DNA of 38,127 nt from Streptococcus pseudopneumoniae. Its GTDB lineage: Bacteria; Bacillota; Bacilli; Lactobacillales; Streptococcaceae. The stretch lies in contig NZ_JVKV01000028.1 of assembly GCF_001072375.1 (NCBI RefSeq), positions 1-38,127 of the forward strand, in the 5' to 3' direction. This document shows, one piece after another, positions 8,031-16,993 of the stretch (positions are counted from its first letter, which is position 1; the number at the start of each line of letters is the position of its first letter). Both the position numbers and the translations under genes were made by a program. The notes under the pieces were generated by a model. The model was not told the origin of the DNA and did not search any database. It worked only from the letters and a program-made list of their open reading frames with translations.

Positions 8031-8089
8031 AATGTTTGCTGTGACTGTTTGGGAAACAGTTGCTGAAGGAATGATTAGTGAGGAAGTCT

Positions 8090-8785
8090 ATGAAAGAAAA
8101 AGGATTTTGGGAAGGTGTGCAGGCTGCGGTGCCGACGGCTCTGGGCTATGTTAGCATCGGTCTTGCCTGTGGCATTATCGGTTCGCCCTATGTGACACCA
8201 GTAGAAATGGGTCTGATGAGTCTCTTTGTTTATGCTGGGAGCGCTCAGTTTGCCATGATAGCTTTGATTGCAGTTCAAGCTCCAGTAGCTGCTATTGCCA
8301 TGACGGTCTTTTTGATTAATCTGCGTCTCTTCTTGCTAAGTTTGCATGCGTCGACTTATTTCCGTCATACCAGTCTTTGGCAAAACATCGGTATGTCTAG
8401 CCTCTTGACCGATGAGACCTATGGCGTTTTGATGGGCGAGTTGGTGCATACGGATAAGATCAATCCTATGTGGATGCACGGGAACAATCTTAACAGCTAT
8501 GTAGCTTGGTTTGTCGGAACTGTTGTCGGAGCTGCTCTAGGTGGACTTCTACCAAATCCAGAAATTTTTGGCTTAGATTTTGCCCTAGTGGGGATGTTTA
8601 TTGGGATTTTTACTTCCCAGTTTCAGATTATGCAAAAACGGATTCCTTTGCGCAATCTTTTCATAATTTTAGCAGTTGTAGCTGTATCTTTCTTTTTGCT
8701 CTTGACGGTGGTGTCTCAGTCATTAGCTGTCTTGTTTGCGACCTTGCTAGGTTGTACCATGGGGGTGGTCTTGGATGGTCAGTAA
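8090..8785 (+). CDS. azlC: Branched-chain amino acid exporter subunit AzlC
   Basis: AzlC is the large membrane subunit of the AzlCD exporter family (branched-chain amino acids and analogues). The 231 aa protein has several hydrophobic spans, the family start FWEGVQAAVPTALGYVSIGLACGI, and YAGSAQFAMIALI and NLRLFLLSLHAS segments that are strong family signatures. I choose the ATG at 8090, preceded by GAGGAAG; a GTG at 8078 is possible and adds four residues. It overlaps azlD by 11 bases. The substrate is inferred from family only. Confidence 0.9.
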   Translation: MKEKGFWEGVQAAVPTALGYVSIGLACGIIGSPYVTPVEMGLMSLFVYAGSAQFAMIALIAVQAPVAAIAMTVFLINLRLFLLSLHASTYFRHTSLWQNIGMSSLLTDETYGVLMGELVHTDKINPMWMHGNNLNSYVAWFVGTVVGAALGGLLPNPEIFGLDFALVGMFIGIFTSQFQIMQKRIPLRNLFIILAVVAVSFFLLLTVVSQSLAVLFATLLGCTMGVVLDGQ

Positions 8786-9098
8786 GTATATTTTATTAGC
8801 AATTGTCTTTTCTGGCTTGGTGACTTGGATTCCAAGAATGATTCCTTTCATCCTAGCCAAGTATAAGGGTTTGCCGTCTATCGTAGAGCGCTTTTTGAAA
8901 TTTCTACCAGTTTCTATTATCTTTGCCTTGATTCTTTCAAGTGTGGTGACAGGAAAAGTTGGAAGCCTCCCGCAGATAAAGTGGTTAGACTTTTTAGCAG
9001 TTTTTCCAACGGCTTTGGTAGCCTTTCGTTACCGCAATCTGGTAGGGACTGTTCTCTTTGGAGTAGTCTTGATAGCAGTCCTACGTTTGGTCTTTTAA
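8775..9098 (+). CDS. azlD: Branched-chain amino acid exporter subunit AzlD
   Basis: The 107 aa partner of AzlC has four predicted helices and the family motif TWIPRMIPFILAKY near residue 16, then FLKFLPVSIIFALI and AVFPTALVAFRYRNLVGTVLFG. It starts within the last codons of azlC, a typical coupled arrangement. No clear terminator follows; the next gene has its own ribosome site and perhaps a promoter (TATAAT at 9137-9142, no -35). Confidence 0.9.
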   Translation: MVSKYILLAIVFSGLVTWIPRMIPFILAKYKGLPSIVERFLKFLPVSIIFALILSSVVTGKVGSLPQIKWLDFLAVFPTALVAFRYRNLVGTVLFGVVLIAVLRLVF

Positions 9099-9200
9099 TC
9101 AGCCATAAAGAAAACCTATCACAAATATAGAAATCATATAATAGCGTAATTCCTTTTTTTCTGTTAAGATAAGATTGTATTCTATTTTGGAGGAAATATC

Positions 9201-10043
9201 ATGAAAAAAATCGTTAAGTATTCATCACTTGCTGCCCTAGGACTTGTTGCCGCGGGTGTATTGGTAGCTTGCTCAGGCGGTGAAAAGAAAGATGCTGCAT
9301 CTGGTGAAGCAACATCTAGTAAAAAAGAAATTATCGTTGTAACCAATGCTACACCAAAACCATTCAACTATGAAGAAAATGGCGAATTGACTGGTTACGA
9401 GATTGAAGTGGTTCGCGCTATCTTTAAAGATTCTGACAAGTATACTGTCAAGTTTGAGAAGACAGAGTGGTCAGGTGTTTTTGCAGGACTTGATGCTGAT
9501 CGTTACCAAATGGCTGTTAGCAACATCAGCTACACTAAAGAACGTGCTGAAAAATACCTTTATGCAGCTCCAACTGCTAAAAACCCTAACGTTCTTGTAG
9601 TGAAAAAAGATGACTCTAGCATCAAATCGTTTGATGATATCGGTGGAAAATCAACAGAAGTTGTTCAAGGAACAACTTCTGCTAAACAGCTAGAAGACTA
9701 CAACAAACAACACTCAGATAACCCAACTATCCTTAACTACGTTAAAGGGGACTTCCAACAAATCATGGTACGTTTGAGTGATGGCCGATTTGACTACAAG
9801 ATTTTTGATAAAATCGGTGTAGAGACAGTCATCAAGGACCAAGGTTTGGATAACTTGAAAGTTATCGAACTTCCAAGCGACCAACAACCTTACGTATACC
9901 CACTTCTTGCCAAAGGTCAAGATGAGTTGAAGGCATTTGTGGACAAACGCATCCAAGAATTATATAAAGATGGAACCCTTGAAAAGCTATCTCAACAGTT
10001 CTTTGGCGGTTCTTATCTGCCAGCAGAAGCTGACATCAAATAA
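9201..10043 (+). CDS. gshT: Amino-acid/glutathione-binding lipoprotein (family 3 SBP), GshT-like
   Basis: A 280 aa solute-binding lipoprotein for an ABC importer, anchored outside the membrane. The signal peptide ends LVAC with lipidated Cys24. The mature part is a polar-amino-acid-type [50 protein letters not shown], then [19 protein letters not shown]. In pneumococcus the homologue next to the metQ locus is GshT, which delivers glutathione to the TcyBC permease; no permease or ATPase lies here, which fits a stand-alone binding protein. Assignment to glutathione rests on that position, and cystine or another amino acid is possible. It has a strong ribosome site (GGAGG) and a terminator directly after. 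Confidence 0.8.
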   Translation: MKKIVKYSSLAALGLVAAGVLVACSGGEKKDAASGEATSSKKEIIVVTNATPKPFNYEENGELTGYEIEVVRAIFKDSDKYTVKFEKTEWSGVFAGLDADRYQMAVSNISYTKERAEKYLYAAPTAKNPNVLVVKKDDSSIKSFDDIGGKSTEVVQGTTSAKQLEDYNKQHSDNPTILNYVKGDFQQIMVRLSDGRFDYKIFDKIGVETVIKDQGLDNLKVIELPSDQQPYVYPLLAKGQDELKAFVDKRIQELYKDGTLEKLSQQFFGGSYLPAEADIK

Positions 10044-10049
10044 GTTTGT

Positions 10050-10083
10050 AAATCATCCATTCTCTCGTAGGTGGATGATTTTG
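10050..10083 (+). terminator. Terminator after gshT
   Basis: Stem AAATCATCCA / TGGATGATTT around a 12-base loop, then TTGT. It separates gshT from the metQ operon. Confidence 0.8.
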
Positions 10084-10094
10084 TAACTTTTAGG

Positions 10095-10115
10095 CATATA
10101 GTTTCAAACTATATG
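10095..10115 (+). promoter_or_regulatory. Met-box operator (MtaR/MetR type) upstream of metQ
   Basis: A perfect palindrome, CATATAGTTT-C-AAACTATATG, contains the streptococcal Met-box consensus TATAGTTTnAAACTATA recognised by the LysR-type regulator MtaR (from comparative genomics of methionine regulation). It lies 81 nt before the metQ ATG, upstream of a weak promoter (TTGCGA at 10136-10141, TACTAT at 10161-10166, spacer 19). This fits activation when methionine is low. Confidence 0.8.
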
Positions 10116-10196
10116 TCTGCCTATCTAATAACAATTTGCGAAATCAAATAAAGTGTGAGATACTATTACAGTATTATTTTTAAAGGAGAACGAATC

Positions 10197-11051
10197 ATGA
10201 AAATTAAAAAATGGTTAGGCGTAGCAGCTATCGCTACAGTAGCAGGCCTTGCACTTGCAGCTTGCGGAAATTCAGACAAGAAAGCAGACAACACAACTAC
10301 AGTTAAAATCGCAACTGTTAACCGTAGCGGTTCAGAAGAAGCACGCTGGGACAAAGTCCAAGAATTGGTTGAAAAAGACGGAATTAAATTGGAATTCACA
10401 GAGTTTACAGACTACTCACAACCAAATAAAGCAACTGCTGATGGTGAAGTAGACTTGAACGCTTTCCAACACTACAACTTCTTGAACAACTGGAACAAAG
10501 AAAACGGTAAAGACCTTGTAGCGATTGCAGATACTTATATCTCACCAATCCGCCTTTACTCAGGTAAAAACGGGGAAGAAAACAAGTACACTAAAGTGGA
10601 AGAAATCCCAAACAACGGTGAAATTGCTATTCCAAACGATGCTACTAACGAAAGCCGTGCCCTTTACCTTCTTCAATCAGCTGGTTTGATTAAATTGGAT
10701 GTTTCAGGAACTGAACTTGCTACAATCGCAAACATCAAAGAAAATCCAAAGAACTTGAAAATCACTGAGTTGGACGCTAGCCAAACAGCTCGTTCATTGA
10801 CTTCAGTTGATGCAGCAGTTGTAAACAACACTTTTGTTACAGAAGCAAAATTGGACTACAAGAAAGCACTCTTTAAAGAGCAAGCTGACGAAAACTCAAA
10901 ACAATGGTACAACATCATCGTTGCGAAAAAAGATTGGGAATCATCACCTAAAGCTGATGCAATCAAGAAAATTATCGCAGCTTACCATACTGATGAAGTT
11001 AAAAAAGTCATCGAAGAAACTTCAGACGGCTTGGATCAACCAGTTTGGTAA
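10197..11051 (+). CDS. metQ: Methionine-binding lipoprotein MetQ
   Basis: MetQ captures methionine for the MetNP importer. It is 284 aa from the ATG at 10197, which follows AAAGGAGAACGAATC; in-frame codons further upstream are not used. The signal peptide ends ALAAC with Cys23. The mature protein is a NlpA-family SBP: VKIATVNRSGSEEARW, GVDLNAFQHYNFLNNWNKENG-like segment with the conserved NAFQH, SPIRLYSGK, IAIPNDATNESRALYLLQ, and DAAVVNNTF. It heads the operon with the M20 peptidase, metN and metP, and the Met-box at 10095-10115 predicts methionine control. Confidence 0.95.
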   Translation: MKIKKWLGVAAIATVAGLALAACGNSDKKADNTTTVKIATVNRSGSEEARWDKVQELVEKDGIKLEFTEFTDYSQPNKATADGEVDLNAFQHYNFLNNWNKENGKDLVAIADTYISPIRLYSGKNGEENKYTKVEEIPNNGEIAIPNDATNESRALYLLQSAGLIKLDVSGTELATIANIKENPKNLKITELDASQTARSLTSVDAAVVNNTFVTEAKLDYKKALFKEQADENSKQWYNIIVAKKDWESSPKADAIKKIIAAYHTDEVKKVIEETSDGLDQPVW

Positions 11052-11061
11052 TAAACACAGG

Positions 11062-11097
11062 GAGGTGGGAGAGATTTTTTCCACCTCTTGCTTTTAT
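11062..11097 (+). terminator. Possible leaky terminator after metQ
   Basis: GAGGTGG / CCACCTC stem with a 12-base loop and the tail TTGCTTTT. It would reduce but not stop transcription into the peptidase, metN and metP, giving more binding protein than transporter. A second small repeat, ACTTGTA / TACAAGT (11124-11150), follows. Confidence 0.5.
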
Positions 11098-11173
11098 ATA
11101 GAGACTAAAGAAAAGGAACATCCACTTGTATTGATTCCAAAGGTACAAGTCCTAGTAGAAAGGTAGAGAGAAA

Positions 11174-12547
11174 ATGGTTTTCCCTAGCCAAGAAGAACAA
11201 ATTGAAAAGTTTGAAAAGGATCATGTAGCGCAACATTACTTTGAAGTTTTGCGGACCTTGATTTCTAAAAAATCAGTCTTTGCCCAACAAGTCGGCCTGA
11301 AAGAGGTGGCTCGTTATCTAGGCGAAATTTTCAAGCGTGTAGGTGCAGAGGTCGAGATTGATGAGAGTTATACGGCACCCTTTGTCATGGCGCATTTTAA
11401 AAGTTCACGCCCAAATGCCAAGACTATCATTTTCTACAACCACTATGACACAGTACCTGCGGATGGCGACCAAGTCTGGACAGAGGATCCATTTACGCTT
11501 TCTGTCCGTGATGGCATCATGTATGGACGCGGGGTTGATGATGACAAGGGGCATATCACTGCCCGCTTGAGTGCTCTTAGAAAATACATGCAGCATCATG
11601 ATGATCTACCAGTCAATATCAGTTTCATCATGGAAGGAGCAGAAGAATCTGCCTCTATGGACTTGGACAAATATCTAGAAAAACATGCGGACAAGCTTCG
11701 TGGTGCAGATTTATTGGTCTGGGAACAAGGGACCAAAAATGCCTTGGAACAGCTAGAAATCTCTGGTGGGAACAAGGGTATTGTAACCTTTGATGCCAAG
11801 GTCAAGAGTGCCGATGTGGATATCCACTCTAGCTATGGCGGTATTGTAGAGTCGGCACCTTGGTATCTGATTCAAGCTTTGACCAGTTTGCGAGCTGCAG
11901 ATGGACGTATTTTAGTTGAGGGCTTGTACGATGAGGTTCAAGAGCCTAATGAACGAGAGCTAGCCTTGGTAGAAACCTATGCCCAACGCAATCCAGAGGA
12001 AATCAGCCAGATTTATGGCTTGGAATTGCCACTTTTACAAGAGGAACGTACAGCCTTTCTAAAGCGTTTCTTCTTTGAACCAGCACTCAATATTGAAGGG
12101 ATTCAGTCTGGTTATCAGGGGCAAGGAGTTAAAACGATTCTACCAGCAGAGGCTAGTGCCAAGCTAGAGGTTCGTTTGGTTCCTGGCTTGGACCCACATG
12201 ATGTTTTGGAGAAAATCCGGAAACAACTAGACAAAAACGGCTTTGATAAGGTAGAATTATACTATACCTTGGGTGAGATGAGTTATCGAAGCGATATGAG
12301 TGCACCATCTATTCTCAATGTTATTGAGTTAGCCAAGAAATTCTTTCCACAGGGCGTATCTGTCTTGCCGACTACAGCTGGGACAGGACCTATGCATACG
12401 GTCTTTGATGCCTTAGAAGTACCTATGGTTGCCTTTGGTCTAGGAAATGCTAATAGCCGAGACCATGGTGGAGATGAAAATGTGCGAATCGCAGATTATT
12501 ACACCCATATTGAATTAGTAGAGGAGCTGATTAGAAGCTATGAGTAG
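11174..12547 (+). CDS. M20 family metallopeptidase (dipeptidase-like)
   Basis: A 457 aa cytoplasmic zinc peptidase of the M20 family. Metal-site motifs are intact: [12 protein letters not shown] (His90, Asp92), [12 protein letters not shown] (Asp cluster at 122-124), [10 protein letters not shown] (Glu157/158), and a C-terminal [11 protein letters not shown] with the last His ligand. A lid domain starts near residue 200 ([12 protein letters not shown]). No signal peptide is visible. It sits inside the methionine importer operon and overlaps metN by 8 bases, so it probably frees methionine from imported or internal peptides. The exact substrate cannot be read from sequence. Confidence 0.9.
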   Translation: MVFPSQEEQIEKFEKDHVAQHYFEVLRTLISKKSVFAQQVGLKEVARYLGEIFKRVGAEVEIDESYTAPFVMAHFKSSRPNAKTIIFYNHYDTVPADGDQVWTEDPFTLSVRDGIMYGRGVDDDKGHITARLSALRKYMQHHDDLPVNISFIMEGAEESASMDLDKYLEKHADKLRGADLLVWEQGTKNALEQLEISGGNKGIVTFDAKVKSADVDIHSSYGGIVESAPWYLIQALTSLRAADGRILVEGLYDEVQEPNERELALVETYAQRNPEEISQIYGLELPLLQEERTAFLKRFFFEPALNIEGIQSGYQGQGVKTILPAEASAKLEVRLVPGLDPHDVLEKIRKQLDKNGFDKVELYYTLGEMSYRSDMSAPSILNVIELAKKFFPQGVSVLPTTAGTGPMHTVFDALEVPMVAFGLGNANSRDHGGDENVRIADYYTHIELVEELIRSYE

Positions 12548-13601
12548 AGATATTATCAAGTTAGATCAGATCGATGTGACTTTTCACCAAAAGAAAAGAA
12601 CCATCACAGCGGTCAAGGATGTGACTATTCACATCCAAGAAGGGGATATCTACGGAATCGTTGGATATTCTGGGGCAGGGAAATCAACCCTAGTTCGTGT
12701 GATTAACCTCTTGCAAAAACCATCTGCAGGTCGAATTACTGTAGATAATGATGTAATTTTTGATGGCAAGGTTACCTTAACTGCTGAGCAATTACGTCAT
12801 AAACGTCAAGATATTGGGATGATTTTCCAACACTTTAACCTTATGAGTCAGAAAACAGCAGAGGAAAACGTAGCCTTTGCCCTCAAACACTCTGGGCTCA
12901 GCAAGGAAGAAAAGAAGGCTAAAGTAGCTAAATTGCTCGACTTGGTGGGCTTGGCTGACCGTGCCGAAAACTATCCTTCACAACTATCTGGAGGTCAAAA
13001 ACAACGTGTGGCTATTGCGCGTGCCTTGGCCAATGATCCAAAAATCTTGATTTCAGACGAGTCAACTTCAGCTCTTGACCCAAAGACAACGAAACAAATC
13101 TTGTCACTCTTGCAAGAATTGAACCGTAAACTAGGTTTGACCATTGTCTTGATTACACACGAGATGCAGATTGTCAAAGACATTGCTAACCGTGTGGCAG
13201 TGATGCAGGATGGTCGCTTGATTGAGGAAGGTAGCGTTCTTGAAATCTTCTCTGATCCTAAGCAACCATTGACTCAGGACTTTATCTCAACTGCGACAGG
13301 TATTGATGAAGCTATGGTCAAGATTGAGAAACAGGAAATCGTAGAGCACTTATCTGAAAACAGCATTTTGGTACAACTCAAGTATGCAGGCGCTTCTACA
13401 GATGAGCCGCTTTTGAATGAATTGTACAAGCACTACCAAGTAACAGCCAATATTCTCTATGGAAACATTGAAATTTTGGATGGTACTCCTGTAGGTGAAC
13501 TTGTGGTTGTCTTGTCAGGAGAAAAAGAAGCTTTGATAAGCGCTCAAGATGCCATTCGTCAGGCTGGTGTGCAACTAAAAGTATTGAGGGGAGGACAGTA
13601 A
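12540..13601 (+). CDS. metN: Methionine ABC transporter ATP-binding protein MetN
   Basis: MetN powers methionine uptake through MetP. The 353 aa protein has Walker [10 protein letters not shown] (42-50), the Q-loop region IFQHFNLM, signature LSGGQKQR (149-156), Walker B ILISDE (169-174) and switch His207. The last about 90 residues form the NIL regulatory domain ([22 protein letters not shown] onward), which in the E. coli transporter binds methionine and causes transinhibition. The presence of this domain supports MetN over other ATPases. It overlaps the peptidase gene by 8 bases, and metP starts one base after its stop. Confidence 0.95.
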   Translation: MSRDIIKLDQIDVTFHQKKRTITAVKDVTIHIQEGDIYGIVGYSGAGKSTLVRVINLLQKPSAGRITVDNDVIFDGKVTLTAEQLRHKRQDIGMIFQHFNLMSQKTAEENVAFALKHSGLSKEEKKAKVAKLLDLVGLADRAENYPSQLSGGQKQRVAIARALANDPKILISDESTSALDPKTTKQILSLLQELNRKLGLTIVLITHEMQIVKDIANRVAVMQDGRLIEEGSVLEIFSDPKQPLTQDFISTATGIDEAMVKIEKQEIVEHLSENSILVQLKYAGASTDEPLLNELYKHYQVTANILYGNIEILDGTPVGELVVVLSGEKEALISAQDAIRQAGVQLKVLRGGQ

Positions 13602-13602
13602 G

Positions 13603-14295
13603 ATGGCAGAATTGATTAAAGCATACTTACCAAACGTCTACAAGATGGGTTGGTCTGGTCAGGCTGGCTGGGGAACAGCAATCTACTTGACCCTTTATAT
13701 GACGGTTCTTTCCTTCCTCATCGGAGGTTTCCTAGGGCTGGTTGCAGGGCTTTTCCTTGTCTTGACAGCTCCAGGTGGTGTCTTGGAAAATAAAGTTGTT
13801 TTCTGGATTTTAGACAAGATTACCTCTATCTTCCGTGCGGTGCCATTTATCATTCTCTTGGCTGTCTTGTCACCCTTCTCTCATCTAATCGTAGGGACAA
13901 GTATCGGACCAAATGCGGCTATTGTACCCCTATCTTTTGCAGTCTTTGCCTTCTTTGCTCGTCAGGTACAGGTGGTATTGGCAGAGCTAGATGGCGGTGT
14001 CATCGAGGCAGCTCAAGCTAGCGGAGCTACTTTCTGGGACATCGTAGGTGTTTACCTATCAGAAGGTCTACCAGACTTGATCCGTGTGACAACTGTGACC
14101 TTGATTTCACTAGTTGGTGAAACAGCTATGGCGGGAGCGGTCGGAGCAGGTGGTATCGGTAACGTAGCTATCGCCTATGGATTTAACCGTTTCAATCATG
14201 ATGTAACAGTCCTTGCGACACTCATCATTATCCTGATTATCTTTACAATTCAGTTCTTGGGAGACTTTTTGACCAAGAAATTAAGTCATAAATAA
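13603..14295 (+). CDS. metP: Methionine ABC transporter permease MetP
   Basis: The 230 aa membrane subunit (MetI family) has about five helices. The EAA loop, GVIEAAQASGATFWDIVGVYLSEGL in character, lies near residues 132-155 and contacts MetN; GETAMAGAVGAGGIGNVAI is a strong family marker. It is the last gene of the metQ-M20-metN-metP operon. The stop is followed by a run of A and a strong terminator at 14317-14365. Confidence 0.94.
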   Translation: MAELIKAYLPNVYKMGWSGQAGWGTAIYLTLYMTVLSFLIGGFLGLVAGLFLVLTAPGGVLENKVVFWILDKITSIFRAVPFIILLAVLSPFSHLIVGTSIGPNAAIVPLSFAVFAFFARQVQVVLAELDGGVIEAAQASGATFWDIVGVYLSEGLPDLIRVTTVTLISLVGETAMAGAVGAGGIGNVAIAYGFNRFNHDVTVLATLIIILIIFTIQFLGDFLTKKLSHK

Positions 14296-14310
14296 AAAAA
14301 GAGCCGGCTA

Positions 14311-14472
14311 GCTCTCAGATTGAAGAAAAAGTCAATTTTGGACAATTTTCTTCAATCTTTTTCTTTTATTAGAGAAAATAAAAAAACTCTTAAAAATAGC
14401 ATGTTTCAGCATTTCTAAGAGTTTTCAAGATGTAGTAAAATTACCGAAAGGGTTTGTCTACCTTCTGAGAGC
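14311..14472. repeat. Nested inverted-repeat region between metP and the dlt-like module
   Basis: The outer arms GCTCTCAGA (14311-14319) and TCTGAGAGC (14464-14472) are exactly complementary and enclose two hairpins: 14317-14358, and AAAACTCTTA (14383-14392) / TAAGAGTTTT (14416-14425). Flanking AAAAAGAGCC (14296-14305) and GGTTCTTTTT (14478-14488) extend the outer pairing imperfectly. It may be two successive terminators or a remnant of a small mobile repeat. No reading frame of note is seen in 14296-14618. An extended -10 for the next gene lies at its right end. Confidence 0.55.
14317..14365 (+). terminator. Terminator of the methionine operon
   Basis: A 13-bp perfect stem AGATTGAAGAAAA (14317-14329) / TTTTCTTCAATCT (14346-14358), then TTTTCTTTT. 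It forms the first inner hairpin of the larger repeat at 14311-14472. Confidence 0.85.
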
Positions 14473-14531
14473 CGTGTGGTTCTTTTTATAAACTATATTT
14501 GTTATTCAAGTGGAATAAACTTTTGGAAGTA

Positions 14532-14540
14532 TGGTATAAT
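14532..14540 (+). promoter_or_regulatory. Extended -10 promoter of the dltB-like gene
   Basis: TGGTATAAT with the hexamer at 14535-14540 and no recognisable -35 at the usual distance. It gives a leader of about 72 nt. Confidence 0.6.
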
Positions 14541-14618
14541 GAGAAAGCATATTTCGATATGACTAAGGTAGTAATCTATCTGTAGAGAATTATGAAATGA
14601 TAAAGGAGTTCGGCTAGT

Positions 14619-15773
14619 ATGAATTATTTTGAGGGGAATGAGTTTTTCCTTCTACTATTTGTAGTTTTACTGATTGGCTTTGTTTTAAACTACTTTGGCA
14701 AGCGTAGGGATTATTATATTTTAAGTCTGTCAATTTTATTTGCAGGAGCCATCTATGGTAAGAGTAAAGCTATGGTTGTTTATCTACTGGCATTTATCAT
14801 TTACCAGTATTTTCTGGTTTTCATAGCACAAAGAATGGATTCAAAACGGTTGAAGCCACTGGTTATGTTATCCATTTTACCTTTAGTAGTCAATAAAGTC
14901 TTTGCCTTAACCCAGCTACATTTGTTGGCTTTTATTGGGATTTCTTATATGTCCTTTAAAACTATCCAAATCATGCTGGAAATATCGGATGGTTTAATCA
15001 AAGAAAAAATCAGTGTAAAAGATTATCTTCAGTTTCTACTCTTTTTCCCTACAGTTAGTTCGGGACCAATCGATCGTAGCAGAAGATTTCTAAAAGAGAT
15101 CAATGAAGTCATGCCTAGAAAAGACTACCTAGAGTTAGCAGGTGATGGTATTTATCGCATTGTTCTAGGCCTTCTCTACAAGGTGGTTCTATCAACCTAT
15201 GTTTACCAGATGCTACTTGCTCTAAGCAATACTGGTACAGTTGTCTACTCACTCAAATATATGTACTTGTATACATTCTATCTGTTCTTTGACTTTGCGG
15301 GTTATAGTTTGATGGCTGTTGGAAGCAGTAATATTTTGGGCATTCAGACACCGATGAATTTCAATAAACCTTTCTTGAGTGTTGATATCAAGGATTTCTG
15401 GACTAGATGGCACATCACCTTGTCAACTTGGTTGAGAGACTTTGTATTTTCAAGAGTTTTGATGCAGGTTATCAGAAAAAAATGGTTTAAGAATAGATTG
15501 CACAATGCAGTCTATGCCTATATGGTCAATATGCTGGTCATGGGATTTTGGCATGGAATTAGTGTTAGCTATATCGCTTATGGATTTTACCATGGAGTTC
15601 TGATGTCTGGATTTGAAATTTATCAAAAGAAAAGCAATTTTTATAAGCAACATAAAAATAAAACTTGGTACAAACTAATGAGTTGGTTTGTGACCATGAA
15701 TTTAGTTATGGTTGGTTTCTTTATCTTTTCAGGTGAACCCTACAAAATCTTACTGACGATTTTAAAGAGATAA
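14619..15773 (+). CDS. MBOAT O-acyltransferase, DltB-like
   Basis: A 384 aa polytopic protein of the membrane-bound O-acyltransferase family, closest in character to DltB, which passes D-alanine across the membrane toward lipoteichoic acid. Signatures are FFPTVSSGPIDRSRRF (near 142-158), YLFFDFAGYSLMAVGSSNILGI, PFLSVDIKDFWTRWHITLSTWLRDF and MGFWHGISVSYIAYG with the presumed catalytic His312. It is full length. It precedes a DltD-like gene by 47 bases and has a proper ribosome site (AAAGGAG). No dltA (D-Ala ligase) or dltC (carrier) is adjacent, so this is not the standard dlt operon. The acyl group and acceptor cannot be read from sequence. Confidence 0.88.
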   Translation: MNYFEGNEFFLLLFVVLLIGFVLNYFGKRRDYYILSLSILFAGAIYGKSKAMVVYLLAFIIYQYFLVFIAQRMDSKRLKPLVMLSILPLVVNKVFALTQLHLLAFIGISYMSFKTIQIMLEISDGLIKEKISVKDYLQFLLFFPTVSSGPIDRSRRFLKEINEVMPRKDYLELAGDGIYRIVLGLLYKVVLSTYVYQMLLALSNTGTVVYSLKYMYLYTFYLFFDFAGYSLMAVGSSNILGIQTPMNFNKPFLSVDIKDFWTRWHITLSTWLRDFVFSRVLMQVIRKKWFKNRLHNAVYAYMVNMLVMGFWHGISVSYIAYGFYHGVLMSGFEIYQKKSNFYKQHKNKTWYKLMSWFVTMNLVMVGFFIFSGEPYKILLTILKR

Positions 15774-15820
15774 GAAATTGAAAAGAGGTTGGAAGAATCG
15801 AAGGGATAGGATAAAACGAG

Positions 15821-16993
15821 ATGATTAAACTAAAAGCATTTTTGCTATCGCTAGTGCTTGTAATTGCGACGCTTGCCCTTTTAAATGTGACATACGTCAA
15901 GAAGATTGATGATTATTATAAAGTAAAGGATAACAGTATTCGCTATAGCACTTCGTATGAAAAGTATAAAAGTAGGGATATTTTAACAAGCAATATTACT
16001 CCCAATACATTTGTTTTATTGGGATCATCTGAGTTGGTTGCGACGATAAATGAAGATTACCATCCCAATAAAATTTTTAACTACAATGATTTTAATATCA
16101 TGCAGATAGGAACCAGTTATTCTCAAAATATCATTCAAGCTACAACCTTGGGCTCGATTGAAGGAGCTATGACTAAGCGAAAAGTGGCTATAATAGAGTC
16201 GGTTCAGTGGTTTGAAAAAGACGGGACTCATCAAGATGCCTTTTTGAACAAGGCTTCTCAGGAACATATTTTCCATATGCTAGGTAATGATAAGATTAGT
16301 AAGGAAACGAAAGAAAAACTAATCAATCGCATTATCGAAATTACAAAGGGGAACAAGCAACAAAATGACATCTACAAAAAATACAAAAGTTATTTCATAG
16401 ACGGGAAAGGAACCATTATTGATAAAAAACTATTAGAGTTCGATAATGCGATTTATTCCTTTAAACTCAAACAGACTTTTTATCAAAAACATGCCAAATC
16501 AGATTATCCTTCACTAGGGGATAAAACCCCAGACTATGATTGGGAAAAAATGACGAATCAGTTTGTAGAAGAGGTCAAAAAGAAAACAGACAATAATGAT
16601 TATGCTGTTGATAACAACTATTACAATACTTATTTGAGAGATCGCTATGCTTCATTAAAAGATTCTAATAAAGATTTGAGCTACCTGGAGTCGCCAGAAT
16701 ATTCAGATATGGAACTCTTCTTGACAGTTGCTAAGGAATTGGGAATTGAAGTTGAAGTCATTATCTTTCCTGTAAATGGTAAATGGAATGATTACACAGG
16801 TGTTTCACGAGAGATGCGTGAAGAAACTTACAAAAAAATAGAAAAAATTGCCAAAAACCACGGTGCTACTGTGTTAAACTATGGAAATAAGGAATATGAA
16901 GATTACTTTTTATTTGACGTGATGCACGTTGGGGTGAAAGGATGGATGGAAGTTGAAAAAGAACTTTACAAATTTGCAAACGAAACTAACTAA
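15821..16993 (+). CDS. DltD-like extracellular SGNH acyltransferase/esterase
   Basis: A 390 aa protein with one N-terminal anchor (about residues 5-24) and an outside catalytic domain. It has the DltD motif LLGSSEL with the candidate nucleophile Ser70, and a C-terminal FDVMHVGVKGW with Asp366 and His369 completing the triad. In the dlt pathway DltD receives the acyl group with DltB/DltX and passes it to teichoic acid. The same job with an unknown polymer is likely here. The ribosome site is poor (GGATAGG some distance upstream), suggesting coupling to the dltB-like gene. Its 3' end overlaps a DltX-like microprotein gene by 41 bases. Confidence 0.85.
   Translation: MIKLKAFLLSLVLVIATLALLNVTYVKKIDDYYKVKDNSIRYSTSYEKYKSRDILTSNITPNTFVLLGSSELVATINEDYHPNKIFNYNDFNIMQIGTSYSQNIIQATTLGSIEGAMTKRKVAIIESVQWFEKDGTHQDAFLNKASQEHIFHMLGNDKISKETKEKLINRIIEITKGNKQQNDIYKKYKSYFIDGKGTIIDKKLLEFDNAIYSFKLKQTFYQKHAKSDYPSLGDKTPDYDWEKMTNQFVEEVKKKTDNNDYAVDNNYYNTYLRDRYASLKDSNKDLSYLESPEYSDMELFLTVAKELGIEVEVIIFPVNGKWNDYTGVSREMREETYKKIEKIAKNHGATVLNYGNKEYEDYFLFDVMHVGVKGWMEVEKELYKFANETN

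Noticed and set aside
14296-14618. Hidden protein gene between metP and the dltB-like gene
   Set aside because: No frame with a start and ribosome site was seen; the stretch is explained by hairpins and a promoter.
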